From Prorocentrum cordatum (taxonomy: Eukaryota; Sar; Dinophyceae; Prorocentrales; Prorocentraceae), in assembly GCA_963575745.1 (NCBI GenBank), contig CAUYUJ010014763.1, positions 216,001-280,000 of the forward strand: a stretch of 64,000 bases of DNA, in the 5' to 3' direction. Below the pieces are notes generated by a model. It was given only the letters and a program-made list of their open reading frames with translations. It had not been told where the DNA came from and did not search any database. Each line of letters begins with the position of its first letter. Position 1 is the first letter of the stretch. This document shows positions 1 through 9,286 of this stretch, in pieces. A program made the position numbers and the translations under genes.

Positions 1-29
1 CACCGCAAGAGCTAAGGAGCCAGGGTTGG

Positions 30-184
30 GTCGGGCGTGTCCCCCTACAGGAGGATCTGGGACGAAAAAACAGAAATATTCAAAGCATGCCCAAACATAG
101 TCCAACACACTAGATAGATACATCGTCCCCAGACCATGTTTTGACTGTGTTTGACTAGTCCTCCTGTAGAGGGGCACGCCCGAC
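30..184. mobile_element. MITE-like element, copy 1 (26-bp inverted ends)
   Basis: A 155-bp non-coding element bounded by inverted repeats at 30-55 and 159-184. The left end reads GTCGGGCGTGTCCCCCTACA then GGAGGA; the reverse complement of the right end differs at only two positions. The same architecture and related internal sequence recur at 51949-52100, so this is a family. The flanks here are TTGG and TCAA, which may be decayed TTAA copies, since TTAA flanks the second copy. No ORF is inside, so it would need a transposase in trans. Confidence 0.8.
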
Positions 185-877
185 TCAAAGGGGTCCTGCT
201 GCGCTGCCCGACTGTCCGGCACGCCTGCCGGCTCATGCTCGTGGCCGTGCCCGCCTGCGTGTTCCCGCCCCCCGCTGCCTGCTGGCAGCGTGGGCGTCCT
301 CTGCAGCGGCTGCGCAGGCGGGCCGGCCCAGAGAGCCGCCCGCCTGCACCACCCCTGCGCACCCCGCGCGAATGTCGGGGGCGCGCAAGCATCCATGGAT
401 TTGGCGCGCGGTCGCCAAATCCATGGATCGGGAGAGGTGCCCTCCCCCAAATGCGGCTGGTGCCGCCTCGTTCGGCGGCGGGAATCAGCGATTTCCCATG
501 GAAGCGGGACCCGTCGCTAATCCACGCCCCCTTGATCCATGGTTGCGATCGCCTGATCCATTGCTGCTCACCTCGTCACGCCACTGTCCCTCCCTCCTCC
601 CCCTCTGCCACATCTGCCGCTCACCTCCTGTTGGGTGTGGGTGCTGGCATGGGCATCGATCGCCTCGCCATAGCGAGGAGCTTTTTACTCGAGAGTCACG
701 CGTGCCGAGTCGGAGTCAGAGTCGCGCATTAGTGCCGGAGCAAGAGCGCAGGCTTTGGGAGCTATTAGTGGCGAGAATCTACTCATGAATCGATTCCTGG
801 CCTCGTCGCGGAGATTAAAAGCCAGCGCATGTGAGGCGATTGTCCTATGACATTTATAAGAAAAAGTTCGTCGACAC
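185..877. other. No convincing gene
   Basis: GC-rich sequence with open frames on both strands but no frame that reads like protein. It contains the hairpin at 391-428 and several further GATCCATGG words at 535-570. I see no gene here. Confidence 0.5.
391..428. repeat. Perfect 16-bp-arm hairpin
   Basis: ATCCATGGATTTGGCG at 391-406 is followed by a six-base spacer and its exact reverse complement at 413-428. The outer ten bases, ATCCATGGAT, are themselves palindromic. This is a strong cruciform or stem-loop candidate with no coding explanation. Confidence 0.9.
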
Positions 878-947
878 AGTGCCGGGGCACCGGTTTGAAC
901 AACGCGCATCGTTCCAAGCAGTCCCCGGGCACTGCTTTGAACGATGC
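878..947. repeat. Inverted repeat 906-947 and GGGCRCTGCTTTGAAC words
   Basis: Positions 906-926 and 927-947 form a spacerless inverted repeat with 19 of 21 pairs complementary. A related word (CCGGGGCACCGGTTTGAAC) lies just upstream at about 881-899, and CCGGGGCGCTGCTTTGAACG recurs at about 2217-2236, so this is a small dispersed motif. Confidence 0.75.
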
Positions 948-1017
948 AGAATTCTGACCAAAAGGCGGCAGGGCAACAGCAGGATCGCCTTCGGTGTGCC
1001 CCTACATCTGGAAATCC

Positions 1018-1741
1018 TCCACATCCTCCTCCTCCTCCTCCTCCTCCTCCTCCGCCTCCTCCTCCTCCTCCTCCTCATCCTCCCTATTCTGTGCCCTCTC
1101 CTGCCTCGTTCTTGCTTGCTGATCTGCACCCGTCTCTGTCATCCCTTCCTCCGTCTCGGCGGCGGCGGCGACAACGACGGCGACGATGGAACCAGCTTGA
1201 ACATATAATGTAATATAATCATCCATATGTGCATGTAGATGTAAAGCTGTATGCATACAAGTATATAAGCGGTATATGCAAACATGTTTAGACTTACTGC
1301 ATCCTCCTCCTCCTCCTCCTCCTCCTCCTCCTCCTCCTCCTCCTCCCCGCCGTCGCCGCCGTCGTCGCCGTCGTCGCCGTTGCGGCGGCGATGACGACGA
1401 CAACGCTCGCTCTTCCAGGGCCCCCGCTCCCCGCCGCGAGTAGCGGTCCCGGGGGGGCATCCTGGAGGGGCGCGCTGTACTCCCTCCCTGAGCTCTGGAC
1501 CGCTCCCCCCCCGCCGCGGGAAGTCACGGGGGGGCCGCTCTGGCGGAGCGCGTTCTGACCACCTCCCTGGGCCCAGGGGCGTGTTCTGACCACCGCCCCC
1601 CCTCCGCCGCGAGAAAGCAGCCACGGGAGGGGCGCCCTGGAAAAGTGATCTCTCGACCCCTCCCACAAACACCTCACCCTCCTCACTTTCCTCCTCCTCC
1701 TCCTCCTCCTCCTCCTCCTCTTCCTCCTCCTCGACCTCCTC
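1018..1741. repeat. Cluster of (TCC)n microsatellite tracts
   Basis: Three pyrimidine trinucleotide tracts lie at about 1018-1078, 1302-1347 and 1685-1741. The poly-Arg, poly-Gly and poly-Glu frames across them are artefacts of the repeats. Sequence between the tracts includes G-runs at 1450-1620 but no credible gene. Confidence 0.85.
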
Positions 1742-1840
1742 CGTTCACGTTCGGCCCAAGCCCGCGTCGACGGTAGGTTCAACGGCGGTTGGGCGGGCTC
1801 GCGCTCACGCCACCGCGGCCTCCGATCGGGCCACAGGTGA

Positions 1841-2170
1841 ATGCAGGATGGGGTGACAAGGCGGCGCCGGAGACAAGGTCCGCAGTTGGGGCGTCTCCAG
1901 GGAGCAAGGGCGGCGGTTGGGGAGCTGGTGGAGGCTGGGGCGACCGCAGTGGCGAAGGTGACCGCAGTGGCGGATGGCACGGCGGAGATGACAGCAGCGG
2001 CGGCCGGCAAGGCGAAGGATGGGGGGGCGGCGGCGGAAGTGGCCGCAGTCGCGGACAGGAGTGCGGCAGCGGGGGCTGGCAAGGCAACCGTCGCGGATGG
2101 GAGGGCGGCGACGGGCGGGACGGCGACGGTGGAGGACAGGACCGCTGGAGCGGAAGGGGAGAGGGCCGCT
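1841..2170 (+). repeat. GC-rich degenerate repeat around ACCGCAGTGGCGGA
   Basis: Imperfect repeats of ACCGCAGTGGCGGA and GTCGCGGACAG are strung together. In one plus frame they read as repeated Ala-Val-Ala-Asp motifs. The same word recurs inside the OTU/DDE relic to the right, so this may be a local expansion of that dispersed motif rather than a gene. Confidence 0.5.
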
Positions 2171-2405
2171 AGTTTCCCTCCTCGTCCTCCTCCTCCCCCA
2201 GACGTTCGAAGCCATGCCGGGGCGCTGCTTTGAACGCACCTCGCAATTGGGGGGCTCTCAAGGGGCGCGCGGGGACCGCGCGCACGGCGCAAGCGCGCCA
2301 GGGGAACGGTGATGAAGCAGCAGGCTTTCCGAGGGATTCGTTCCTTACGCCGTCTGGCCCGAGAGCTCCTCCACCGCGCGCGACTCTGCCGCCCGCGCCC
2401 CCTGA

Positions 2406-3439
2406 TTGCCCGCAGCTGCGGCCGAGTCAACCGCAGAAGCGGACATGCCGTCTTCCGACGATTGGAGTCCTGTGCACGAGGAGCAGGTATTGTGCATCCG
2501 TAGAGCTTGGCTTGCGCAGACCGCCCCCGTCCCCGACAAGGATGTCCAGGTATGCCAAACAGGGCTCATCGAACGGCCCACGCTCGCGCACGTGAACATG
2601 CAGGAGATTTGGCTGCGCAAGGTGCGCTCGACAGGTACACCGATAGCAGGGGCGTTGAAGGTGTCCCAGGCGTGGGCCGAGGTGAAGCAAGCGCTCGCGA
2701 AACAGAGCGGAGCCGCAGTTGCGGACGATGAGAGCGACGGCGACGAGGTGGACGAGACGGATGACACCATGCAAGCCCTGGTGGAGGCCAAGAAGCAGGG
2801 CGCGACCCCGCCCGACGCCAGGAAGCAGAAGACGGGAGCTCGCAAGTCAATTACTGGCCTGTCCAGGGGCGAGACCCGAGAGAGGACGGTGCCCGCTGTG
2901 CACTCCGTACCAATGCCCGCCAAGAGCCGCCTGAAATTTCCACGCGACACGGAAGTCCGACGCGTGCGCATTGCCAGCTTCAAGCAGCGGAGGCTGTGAC
3001 TGGACGCTGCAGACCTTAGGTGGTTGACCGGCATGATCAAGGACGACCTGAGCCTCGGCTGTGTCCCCGACACCGACGACGGCGACAGAGACGAGGCGGC
3101 AGTCGCGGACAGGGGCTGGGAAACGGCGGTTGGCCCTGCGACCCCGCAGGCGCCCAGCAGGGAGCCCTTCGGCTCCCCCGTGGCGCAAGCGCAGGGAAGC
3201 GGAAATGGCTTCGCCGTCGCTGGGGATATCAATGGCGCTCGGGTCGCGACCATCACGCGAGAGTGCGCCAGCAAGGGCGAAGAATATCAAGATGGGGGCG
3301 AAGAAACGTACGAAGAAGACGTGGCAGTCGGCGCGGACGCAGAAGGGCTACGACCACGAGCGGGAAGCCACCACGCCGCAGCAGCAGGAGCAGGCGGCTC
3401 TGGACTTCCCCGACCTGCAGATCCCCAAGCCGTTCGACT
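2406..3439 (+). pseudogene. Unidentified coding relic upstream of the OTU/DDE element
   Basis: A protein-like frame opens at 2406 or at the ATG at 2443 and reads an ordinary mixed composition, including QEIWLRKVRSTGTPIAG and a D/E-rich stretch (DDESDGDEVDETDD). A TGA at 2997-2999 interrupts it, yet the same frame resumes as LDAADLRWLTGMIKDDLSLG, which points to a nonsense mutation. Near 3280 the sense shifts to another frame (KKRTKKTWQSARTQKGYDH) ending at a TGA at 3439-3441. I do not recognise the family. Its position suggests the N-terminal part of the decayed element that continues to 6240, but that link is inference. Confidence 0.5.
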
Positions 3440-3792
3440 GAGGCACGAAGCCGCGGGGACCGCAGTGGCGGCGAGGCCAATGTATGAGTGCCCGCAGCTG
3501 CGGGGTGGCCAGGGGCGCGCGCAAGCGCGGAGAGCGAGGCGGGGCGCAGTGGCAGGCGGAGGCCGAAGCGATCCCGCGCGTTCGTGTCACGCGCGATCCC
3601 GCGTGTTTGTAAACGCTAGGGAAGCACCGAGACTCTGTGCGAGCGATGATTGGGGCTTCCGCGCGGGCGTTGTTCAAGAAAACATCCATCGGTTTCCGAT
3701 GCATTCGTCAATCCGCGTCTGCGGTTGCTCCTCCCTCCTCCTCCCCCCCTCTTCCTGTTTCTGTAGACCGCAACCGCGCTTCCGGCCCGCTC

Positions 3793-4430
3793 CCTTCGCC
3801 CCGCGAACGCCCATGGATGTCCCGGTGGGGAGGCCATGGTACGGCGAGGAGGACGGAACGCATTTCGAGGTGGAGTGGCTCCCTTGCGATAGCGGCGCCC
3901 CGCCCAAGAAAACAAAGTATGGCACCGCAGGGGTCGGGAATATCTTCAGCCGCAATAGCGGCGAAACCTGCCCCGAGAAGATGAAGGTGCACGCGCGCGC
4001 GCGGCCTTTCCGTGCCAAGGCAAGTGGAGGTTGTCGCAGCACGGCTCTGCAGGGCCGCCTGCGCATTACTTGCGGCCGTCTGCTTGGCGACAGGGCGCGC
4101 CGCCACCGCCCGCAGTTGCGGCTCCCGCGGCGCAAGCGGCAACTCCAGCCGACACCGCAGTTGCGATTCCCGCAGCTCCTGCATAAGAAGCACAAGCAGC
4201 ACCAGCAGTTCCGGCAGCTCCTGCAGTAGAAGCACCCGCAGCTCCTGCACAAGAAGCACCCGCAGCACCAGCCGTTCCCGCAGCTCCTGCACAAGAAGCA
4301 CCCGCAGCACGGACACCTCCAGGAGACCCCGAGCCCGACGCGCCCGCAGCAGCAGCCCCGACAGCTCCCCCAGCAAAAGCACGCGCAGCACCAGAACCGC
4401 CTCCTGACCGCAGTTGCGGCTGGAGCACCT
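3793..4430 (+). pseudogene. Coding fragment with Pro-Ala repeat linker
   Basis: One frame from about 3810 reads a plausible globular stretch (VPVGRPWYGEEDGTHFEVEW, then KTKYGTAGVGNIFSRNSG). After a frame change the region 4150-4330 encodes a tandem proline/alanine linker of the type PAAPAQEAPAAPAVPAAPAQ, built from a short DNA repeat containing GCAGCTCCTGCACAAGAAGC. It appears to belong to the same decayed element as its neighbours. The product is not identified. Confidence 0.45.
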
Positions 4431-4684
4431 GAAGGAGTGGAAGGTGACAACGCCGCGCCACTTGCAGCACGCATGCCACCAGCGCGCCCGCTGCCAGAGA
4501 GCCGGTCCAAGACGCACGTCGCTTTCTTCCCGTGCCCAGGCCCAAAGGAAGCAGCAGCAATTGCGGGGCCTACTGCCGATGCCCTGCAGCCGCGAGTCGC
4601 GGCCCAACCTCTGGCGCCAGAGGTGCACCCGTGGAAGACGCGCCAGAAATCCGGGCCGCAGCGGCGGCGACGGCGCACGAGAAA

Positions 4685-5634
4685 ATGATGGCGCTCCCGA
4701 GGCAGATTCTGTCGGAAGGTTCCCACGTAGTGCACTCAGCTTTGACGCCGGTTGCCTTGCGGTCCAGGCGTCGGCCTTGCGCGTGGGAAAGCGCAAAGCG
4801 CAAGAACCTCCTTGACCTCTACGTGCCGTTGGCAACGCTGCATTGCACTCAGCCGTGCGCCGTCGACAGCTCGGCGCGCACGCTCGACGACAATGGCGGT
4901 CTGTTCGGGGAGTGGGCAGCGCAAGATCTCATGCCCGTAACTCCGAGGGGCCCTCGCCATGGGGCGCGGCGCTGGGCGGCCGCCGTTGCGGTGGGTAGGG
5001 CGTGCTCTGAGGGGGCCGACCCGTTGGGCAGGTTCTACGGGCCTCTGGGCCATTGTATCGTCGGAACTGTTTGCGATGGAAACTGCGGCACTGACCTGAT
5101 GGCGATGATGTTGCAGGAGCCGCACTATGCCGAGCTGCGCAAATTCCGGCGCAATTCCACGACTTCGGGGCGCGCCGCTGGGGCGAGCCGCGGTTGCGCG
5201 ATTTGCCCGCTGTCACGCAAGAGCTCCGCTTGGAGGCGGCGCAGGCGCACCGCAATTGCGGGGGCAACGGCCCTCCTGGACCCATCGCCCTGGGCGAGGC
5301 CGAGGGCGAGCGCGAGCCAGCAAAGGCGCCAGGAAAGCTGGGCGCGCGAAGCGCCGTTATCATGGCAGCCCTACTGTGGCAGACGAGTGCGAAGGACCAC
5401 GGTATGTTGCTTGCCATGATTGAAGCAATGCCAAGTGCGCTGCGGCAGGAGCAGATCCGAGCGCGCGCGCGCGCGCTGGCCCGCCAACGCCCAGGGCCCA
5501 CGGTTGCGGACGTGAAGCACGCGCGCGCGCCCGCGCATGCTCGGAGACACGGAACCGGCGCGCGCAGAGTTGCGGTTGGATGGGCGTTGGCGCTCCGCCG
5601 CGACACGCGCTCGAGTCTTTCTGCGCGCGGCTGA
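4685..5634 (+). pseudogene. Decayed OTU-like cysteine protease region
   Basis: The frame through 4685-5180 contains GTVCDGNCGTDLMAMMLQEP (about 5067-5126). D-G-N-C is the Asp/Cys signature of OTU-type cysteine proteases and this wording matches the OTU modules common in dinoflagellate mobile genes. After a frame change near 5150-5190, the next frame reads ALLWQTSAKDHGMLLAMIEA, a helical stretch that in dinoflagellate elements follows the OTU domain, and ends at the TGA at 5632-5634. The catalytic His region is not identifiable. Frameshifts and inserted CCGCAATTGCGG words make it non-functional. OTU identity is from the motif, the element context from family knowledge. Confidence 0.6.
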
Positions 5635-5640
5635 CGTGGC

Positions 5641-6240
5641 CGAGGCAGATGGGGCCCCACAAGCAAGTGAAATCCGTCTCCAAGTGGTTCCTGAGCTCGC
5701 GCAGACGGGGTGGGCGGGCCACGGTGGGCGCCCACGACCGAACTCGCGCGCGGGGCATGCAAGGGCGCCCGAGCCATTTTCCATGGCTGGAGGCTGCTCT
5801 GTACGAGCGGTGGCCCCGCATGGGGTCCTCCGTGGGCTGAGAGGCGGTGGCGAAGCGAACCGCACATGCGGAAATGCTGGCCGAGATGTTGGTCAAGTTC
5901 TCCCCGCCCCCGCCGTCTAGGAAGGCGAAGCAACTCGTCGCGGCCTACTGCGCGGAGACAATGAGGCAGGGGGGCAAACCGAAGGTTCCGCAGTTGCGGC
6001 CTCGGTGGCGGCTGAAGCGGCGGCGCTCCGACGGCCTGGGCATGGGGAAGCCGAACCGCAAGTGCAAGGTGCCAAAGTGGTTGATCCTCTCACGTTTCGA
6101 GACAACGATCTTGAACGTGGCCAGGGCCCGCGCAGCTGCGGAGGAGCTCCTGGGGCGCGACCCGCGCATCCTGAACATGGACCAGTCGCCAATTCACCGC
6201 AGCGGGCTTCGACCTCGGCGTTCGCGCGCGCGGCGCAGTA
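5641..6240 (+). pseudogene. Truncated DDE-type transposase relic (dinoflagellate family)
   Basis: From about 5700 the plus strand reads ARGMQGRPSHFPWLEAALYE, then a TGA at 5838-5840, then in another frame RKAKQLVAAYCAETMRQ, GLGMGKPNRKCKVPKWLILS, RARAAAEELLGRDPRILNMD and DQSPIHR. The phrase ILNMDQSP is the second-Asp region of DDE-superfamily transposases common in dinoflagellates, usually followed by a glycine-rich GS-Q segment. Here homology stops at about 6240, before the third acidic residue, so the copy is 3'-truncated as well as frameshifted. Confidence 0.65.
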
Positions 6241-7496
6241 TCCATGGACAGGCTCATAGTCTTGTTCCCCAGCCGCGCCCGTCGGGTAGTTCACCGCGAT
6301 CTCGGCGTCAAACGCGCTGCGCGATGCGCCCAGATGACTAGCTTCCTCGACGGGAGCGGGCGTCAGCAGCTTCATCCAGACATGAAGAGTGAGGCATCTC
6401 TGGGATTCGTGTTGAACTGCAAGCATCTCGGCCAACTGCTCGTTGATGGAGGTGGCGAGGTCCTGAGCTCGATCACCCGCCGTCGGTCGGGCCCGGCCCC
6501 TCTAGATCAGGTCGTCGGTAGGCCGGCGTCCGTTCTTCTCCCCCACATCGGGCGGCTCCTCCTGCGTCGACTGGCCCATGTTCTCGCCCCGATGCTGCGT
6601 CGTCTCGGCTTCCGCCATCTCCCGCCGCCGCTGCAAGATATTTTCCTTATGCGCGTCCTCGATGCATGACGGCGGCAGTCGACGCGGCGGCAGCAAGTCT
6701 TGTCGATGGGGAAGGTCGTCAACGTTAGCCCAGACGTGGCATTCGCCCCCTGCGGAAAGTCCTGGGACGCCCCGACGCCCCCGGCACTCCGCATCGCCGC
6801 GACGGCGCGGGCGCGGTCCTGTGATCCAAGGATATCCCAGGAGGCGGGCCCCGCAACTCATGCGCGGCGGACTCGCGAGCTCGTCAGTCGGGATCTCCGC
6901 CAAGTCGCCCGGAGAACTGCCCAGCCCAGCTTCTTCAGTGAGCTCCCTACTGGCTGCGCACCTGGCGGCGCAGGTCGAGTCACGAGTTCCGCTCGTGGGC
7001 AACGCCCATATCCCTCGGGTCGATCCTTCCCCCTGGCGTAGCGACCGCGCGCGGGGATGCCGCCCTTCTGCTCTGGCGGTGGACCAGGGCGGAAATCCTG
7101 CCGTGCCCATCGGGAACCGAAGCGTAGACACCAACGGTCACGATGCGGTCCGGCCTGCGCGGTCTGGTGCGTGGTCATCCGGTTCGTGCGGCGTCTCCGG
7201 TTCTTGGCCCTCTTTGCTTCGACAGCGCGCGCGGTCGAGGGGCGAGCGCGTTTGCCGAAAGGCGTCCTGCCCATGTTACTCCTGGTCGGTTCTCGAAGTT
7301 CCTTCGAGCCCTCCGCAGCTTCCTGCAAGTCCGCCAGCAAGCTGAAGTTGCTCCTCCTGTCCTTCGGGGCGCGCTTGGCCCTGTGGACCCCCGCCCGCAG
7401 CGTCTTCTTGAAGCGGCGGTTCCAGGAGGCCCGGGCGTGGAAGTTGTAGGTCGACTGCGAGAGCCCGTGAATTATAACGCGCCGGATGCGTTGCAT
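5917..7496 (-). pseudogene. Unidentified minus-strand coding relic
   Basis: Reading leftwards from about 7496, one frame gives STYNFHARASWNRRFKKTLR and LLADLQEAAEGSKELREP. After a frame change it continues as ASRELTEEAGLGSSPGDLAE and ENILQRRREMAEAETTQHRG. A TAG at 6502-6504 interrupts, then the same frame resumes as SINEQLAEMLAVQHESQR and CLTLHVWMKLLTPAPVEEAS. GC-rich third positions favour this strand for 6240-7480. I do not recognise a family. Between 5917 and 6240 the plus-strand transposase is the better reading, so the true left end is probably near 6240. Confidence 0.45.
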
Positions 7497-7780
7497 CTCC
7501 GAAAGCTAACGGAAGGTCGGCAGTCCCTGCGTGCAACCGCCCTTGTTCCCAGCCTCGGGCTCGACCACTTCCGCGAGGGTGGCCTCGAATTCCTCGAGTT
7601 AACGTCGCAGCTGGATCAGCGCGCGCCCGGTCTGGGTCAGGCCCAGGAATTGCGACGCCGGATGGCCTTAGACAGCTGGGGATCAAGACACTAATGTGAG
7701 ATAGGAAAAACGATGAACATGTAGCTTTCCTAAGTAGCTAAAAATAGCTTGTACTTAGCGCCCGAAGCGACGTGAACACG
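7497..7780. other. Short AT-richer spacer before LINE A
   Basis: No frame reads convincingly. The stretch 7690-7760 is AT-richer (AAGTAGCTAAAAATAGCTTG) than its surroundings. It may contain the LINE A 5' end, but I could not find a target-site duplication. Confidence 0.4.
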
Positions 7781-7897
7781 CGACCAGGATGGGCAACGTC
7801 GAACCCGCGGCGGCGACGCGCCGAATCAAACCACGGCCCCGCGCGCCAGTAAATCAACAAGGAATGCCGCGCGGGTTCCGCACGCGACGCCGCGGCG

Positions 7898-9286
7898 ATG
7901 GTCGCGGCGCGGTTCTGCGCGCGACGCACCCCGATGCCTCTTTCACCTTTCCCTCCTCAACCCTTTACACCAGCCTTCCCCTTCCCCATCTCGGCCCCTC
8001 CCCCCCCCTCATCCTCCTCCTCTTTCGCCCGACCTCTCAAGCAACTTGGGCTCGAGCACCATTTTGGCAGCTCGGACCCGACCCCCGCCGCTTCCTCGGA
8101 GTGCTTGGGGGGCAAGCAGTCAGCTGCGCCAGAGCGCACAGTGCATGGCGCTCGGCTCGTGCAGCCGATCTGTTTGGCGAAAGGTGGGATGACGAAGGCT
8201 ACGGGATATTCTACGGAGTGGACATGGTCCCAATGTGCAGGTTGTGGCAAATGCGACTACAATCACGAGCTCGAGTCCCGAGGGAGGAAATGCTACGGGC
8301 GCGGGCGACAGGTCAAGTTGTTCACGCCCAAGGCCAAGGATGACGGGAACCAGTTGCAGCTCGCCCAGTCTCAGTCCACCACCGCGTTTGGGCGCAAGGG
8401 CGGTGGCTGGCTCCAGACGGGCGGCGCGAAGACGGACCTCGACCTTCTCGAGCTCGCCCTCGGCACCGCGGAGGACCCCCTCCTGAAGAAGCTGCTTGAG
8501 GACGAGATCCGCAAGAAGAAGGAGTTGGTCAGGCCCAGCCAGACCCCCGAGGAGGCGGTCCGCCAAACGGCGGGGGCCTGGCGTGCCGCGGCCACGCGCC
8601 ACGACCAGGCGGTCGCAGCGGTCCTCAAGGCCAGGGGCAATTTGCAGATGGCCGAGGCCAAGCAGCGCACCGCGGCCATCGAATTGGCCAAGACGGACGA
8701 AGCTCGTGGCAGGGCGGCGAGAGTGCTCGCCCTGCAGATCGGGGTGGTCACGGAGTCGCCAACGCCGTCCGAGCTCATGGGTTCGGGCGACCTCTTTCAG
8801 CTCACGATCGACGAGAAGTTCTTCTCGGAGTTAGGGGAGCTGGAGTGCGAGGAGCACGAGAGAGCGACCCTCAGGGAGCTCGAAGCACAACTTCGGTCGA
8901 CGCAGGACCTTGTCAATGAGGAAGAACATGGAGGTCAAGCAGTGGCATGAGAAGACGGAGGCCATGAAGCGCGAGATCACGCAGAGGCTCGCCAAGAAGC
9001 GCAGGGCCGCTTCAGGCGACGGGACGGCCACTCCACCGCAGGCCGCTCCTCCAGCCGCTCGTGAGGTGCAGATGGCACCGCAGAGGCTGGTGGCCGCGAC
9101 GGAGGTGGAGTGCCAGCGACGGCGGCCACGGCAGCGCCAGTCGGTGACGAGGCAGCCGCGGCCGCCGCCAGGCACGCTGAGGCAGCCAAGAAGTTGTCGG
9201 ACGCCAAGTTTGCAGCGGCCAAGGCGGCCAAGGAGGCCAAGGACGCCGCGGCCCTGCAGAAGGCGGCAGACACTCCTGCGGTCTGA
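7898..9286 (+). pseudogene. LINE A ORF1 (zinc-ribbon-like and coiled coil)
   Basis: The ATG at 7898 opens a frame whose first ~60 residues are Pro/Phe-rich. Near residue 110 it has WSQCAGCGKCDYNHELESRG then KCYGRG, a Cys-rich candidate nucleic-acid-binding module. From about residue 170 it is a long charged/alanine coiled coil (LLKKLLEDEIRKKKELVRPS). The first frame ends at 8948-8950, but the coiled coil clearly continues one frame over as KQWHEKTEAMKREITQRLAK, then returns near 9105 to the original frame as AAKKLSDAKFAAAKAAKEAK before a TGA at 9284-9286. Two compensating single-base indels therefore interrupt it. ORF1 proteins of LINEs bind element RNA; that role is inferred. Confidence 0.7.

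Larger units (their letters stand above)
2410..6140. repeat. Dispersed CCGCAGTTGCGG near-palindromes
   Basis: The 12-mer CCGCARYTGCGG or a one-base variant occurs at about 2410, 2713, 3491, 4110, 4155, 4408, 5250, 5988 and 6126, with looser variants between. The 3491 (CAGCTG) and 5250 (CAATTG) copies are perfect palindromes. In coding frames the motif often adds Ala-Val-Ala. Density is far above the rest of the window, apart from a variant near 21627. Confidence 0.75.

Noticed and set aside
151-788. Overlapping plus-strand ORFs near the left end
   Set aside because: Three frames are open at once with Arg/Pro-rich composition and a MITE end inside; no protein-like wording.
8055-8078. ACCATTTTGGCAGCTC resembling the spliced leader
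   Set aside because: Lies inside LINE A ORF1 coding sequence, with only a 10-nt core match.
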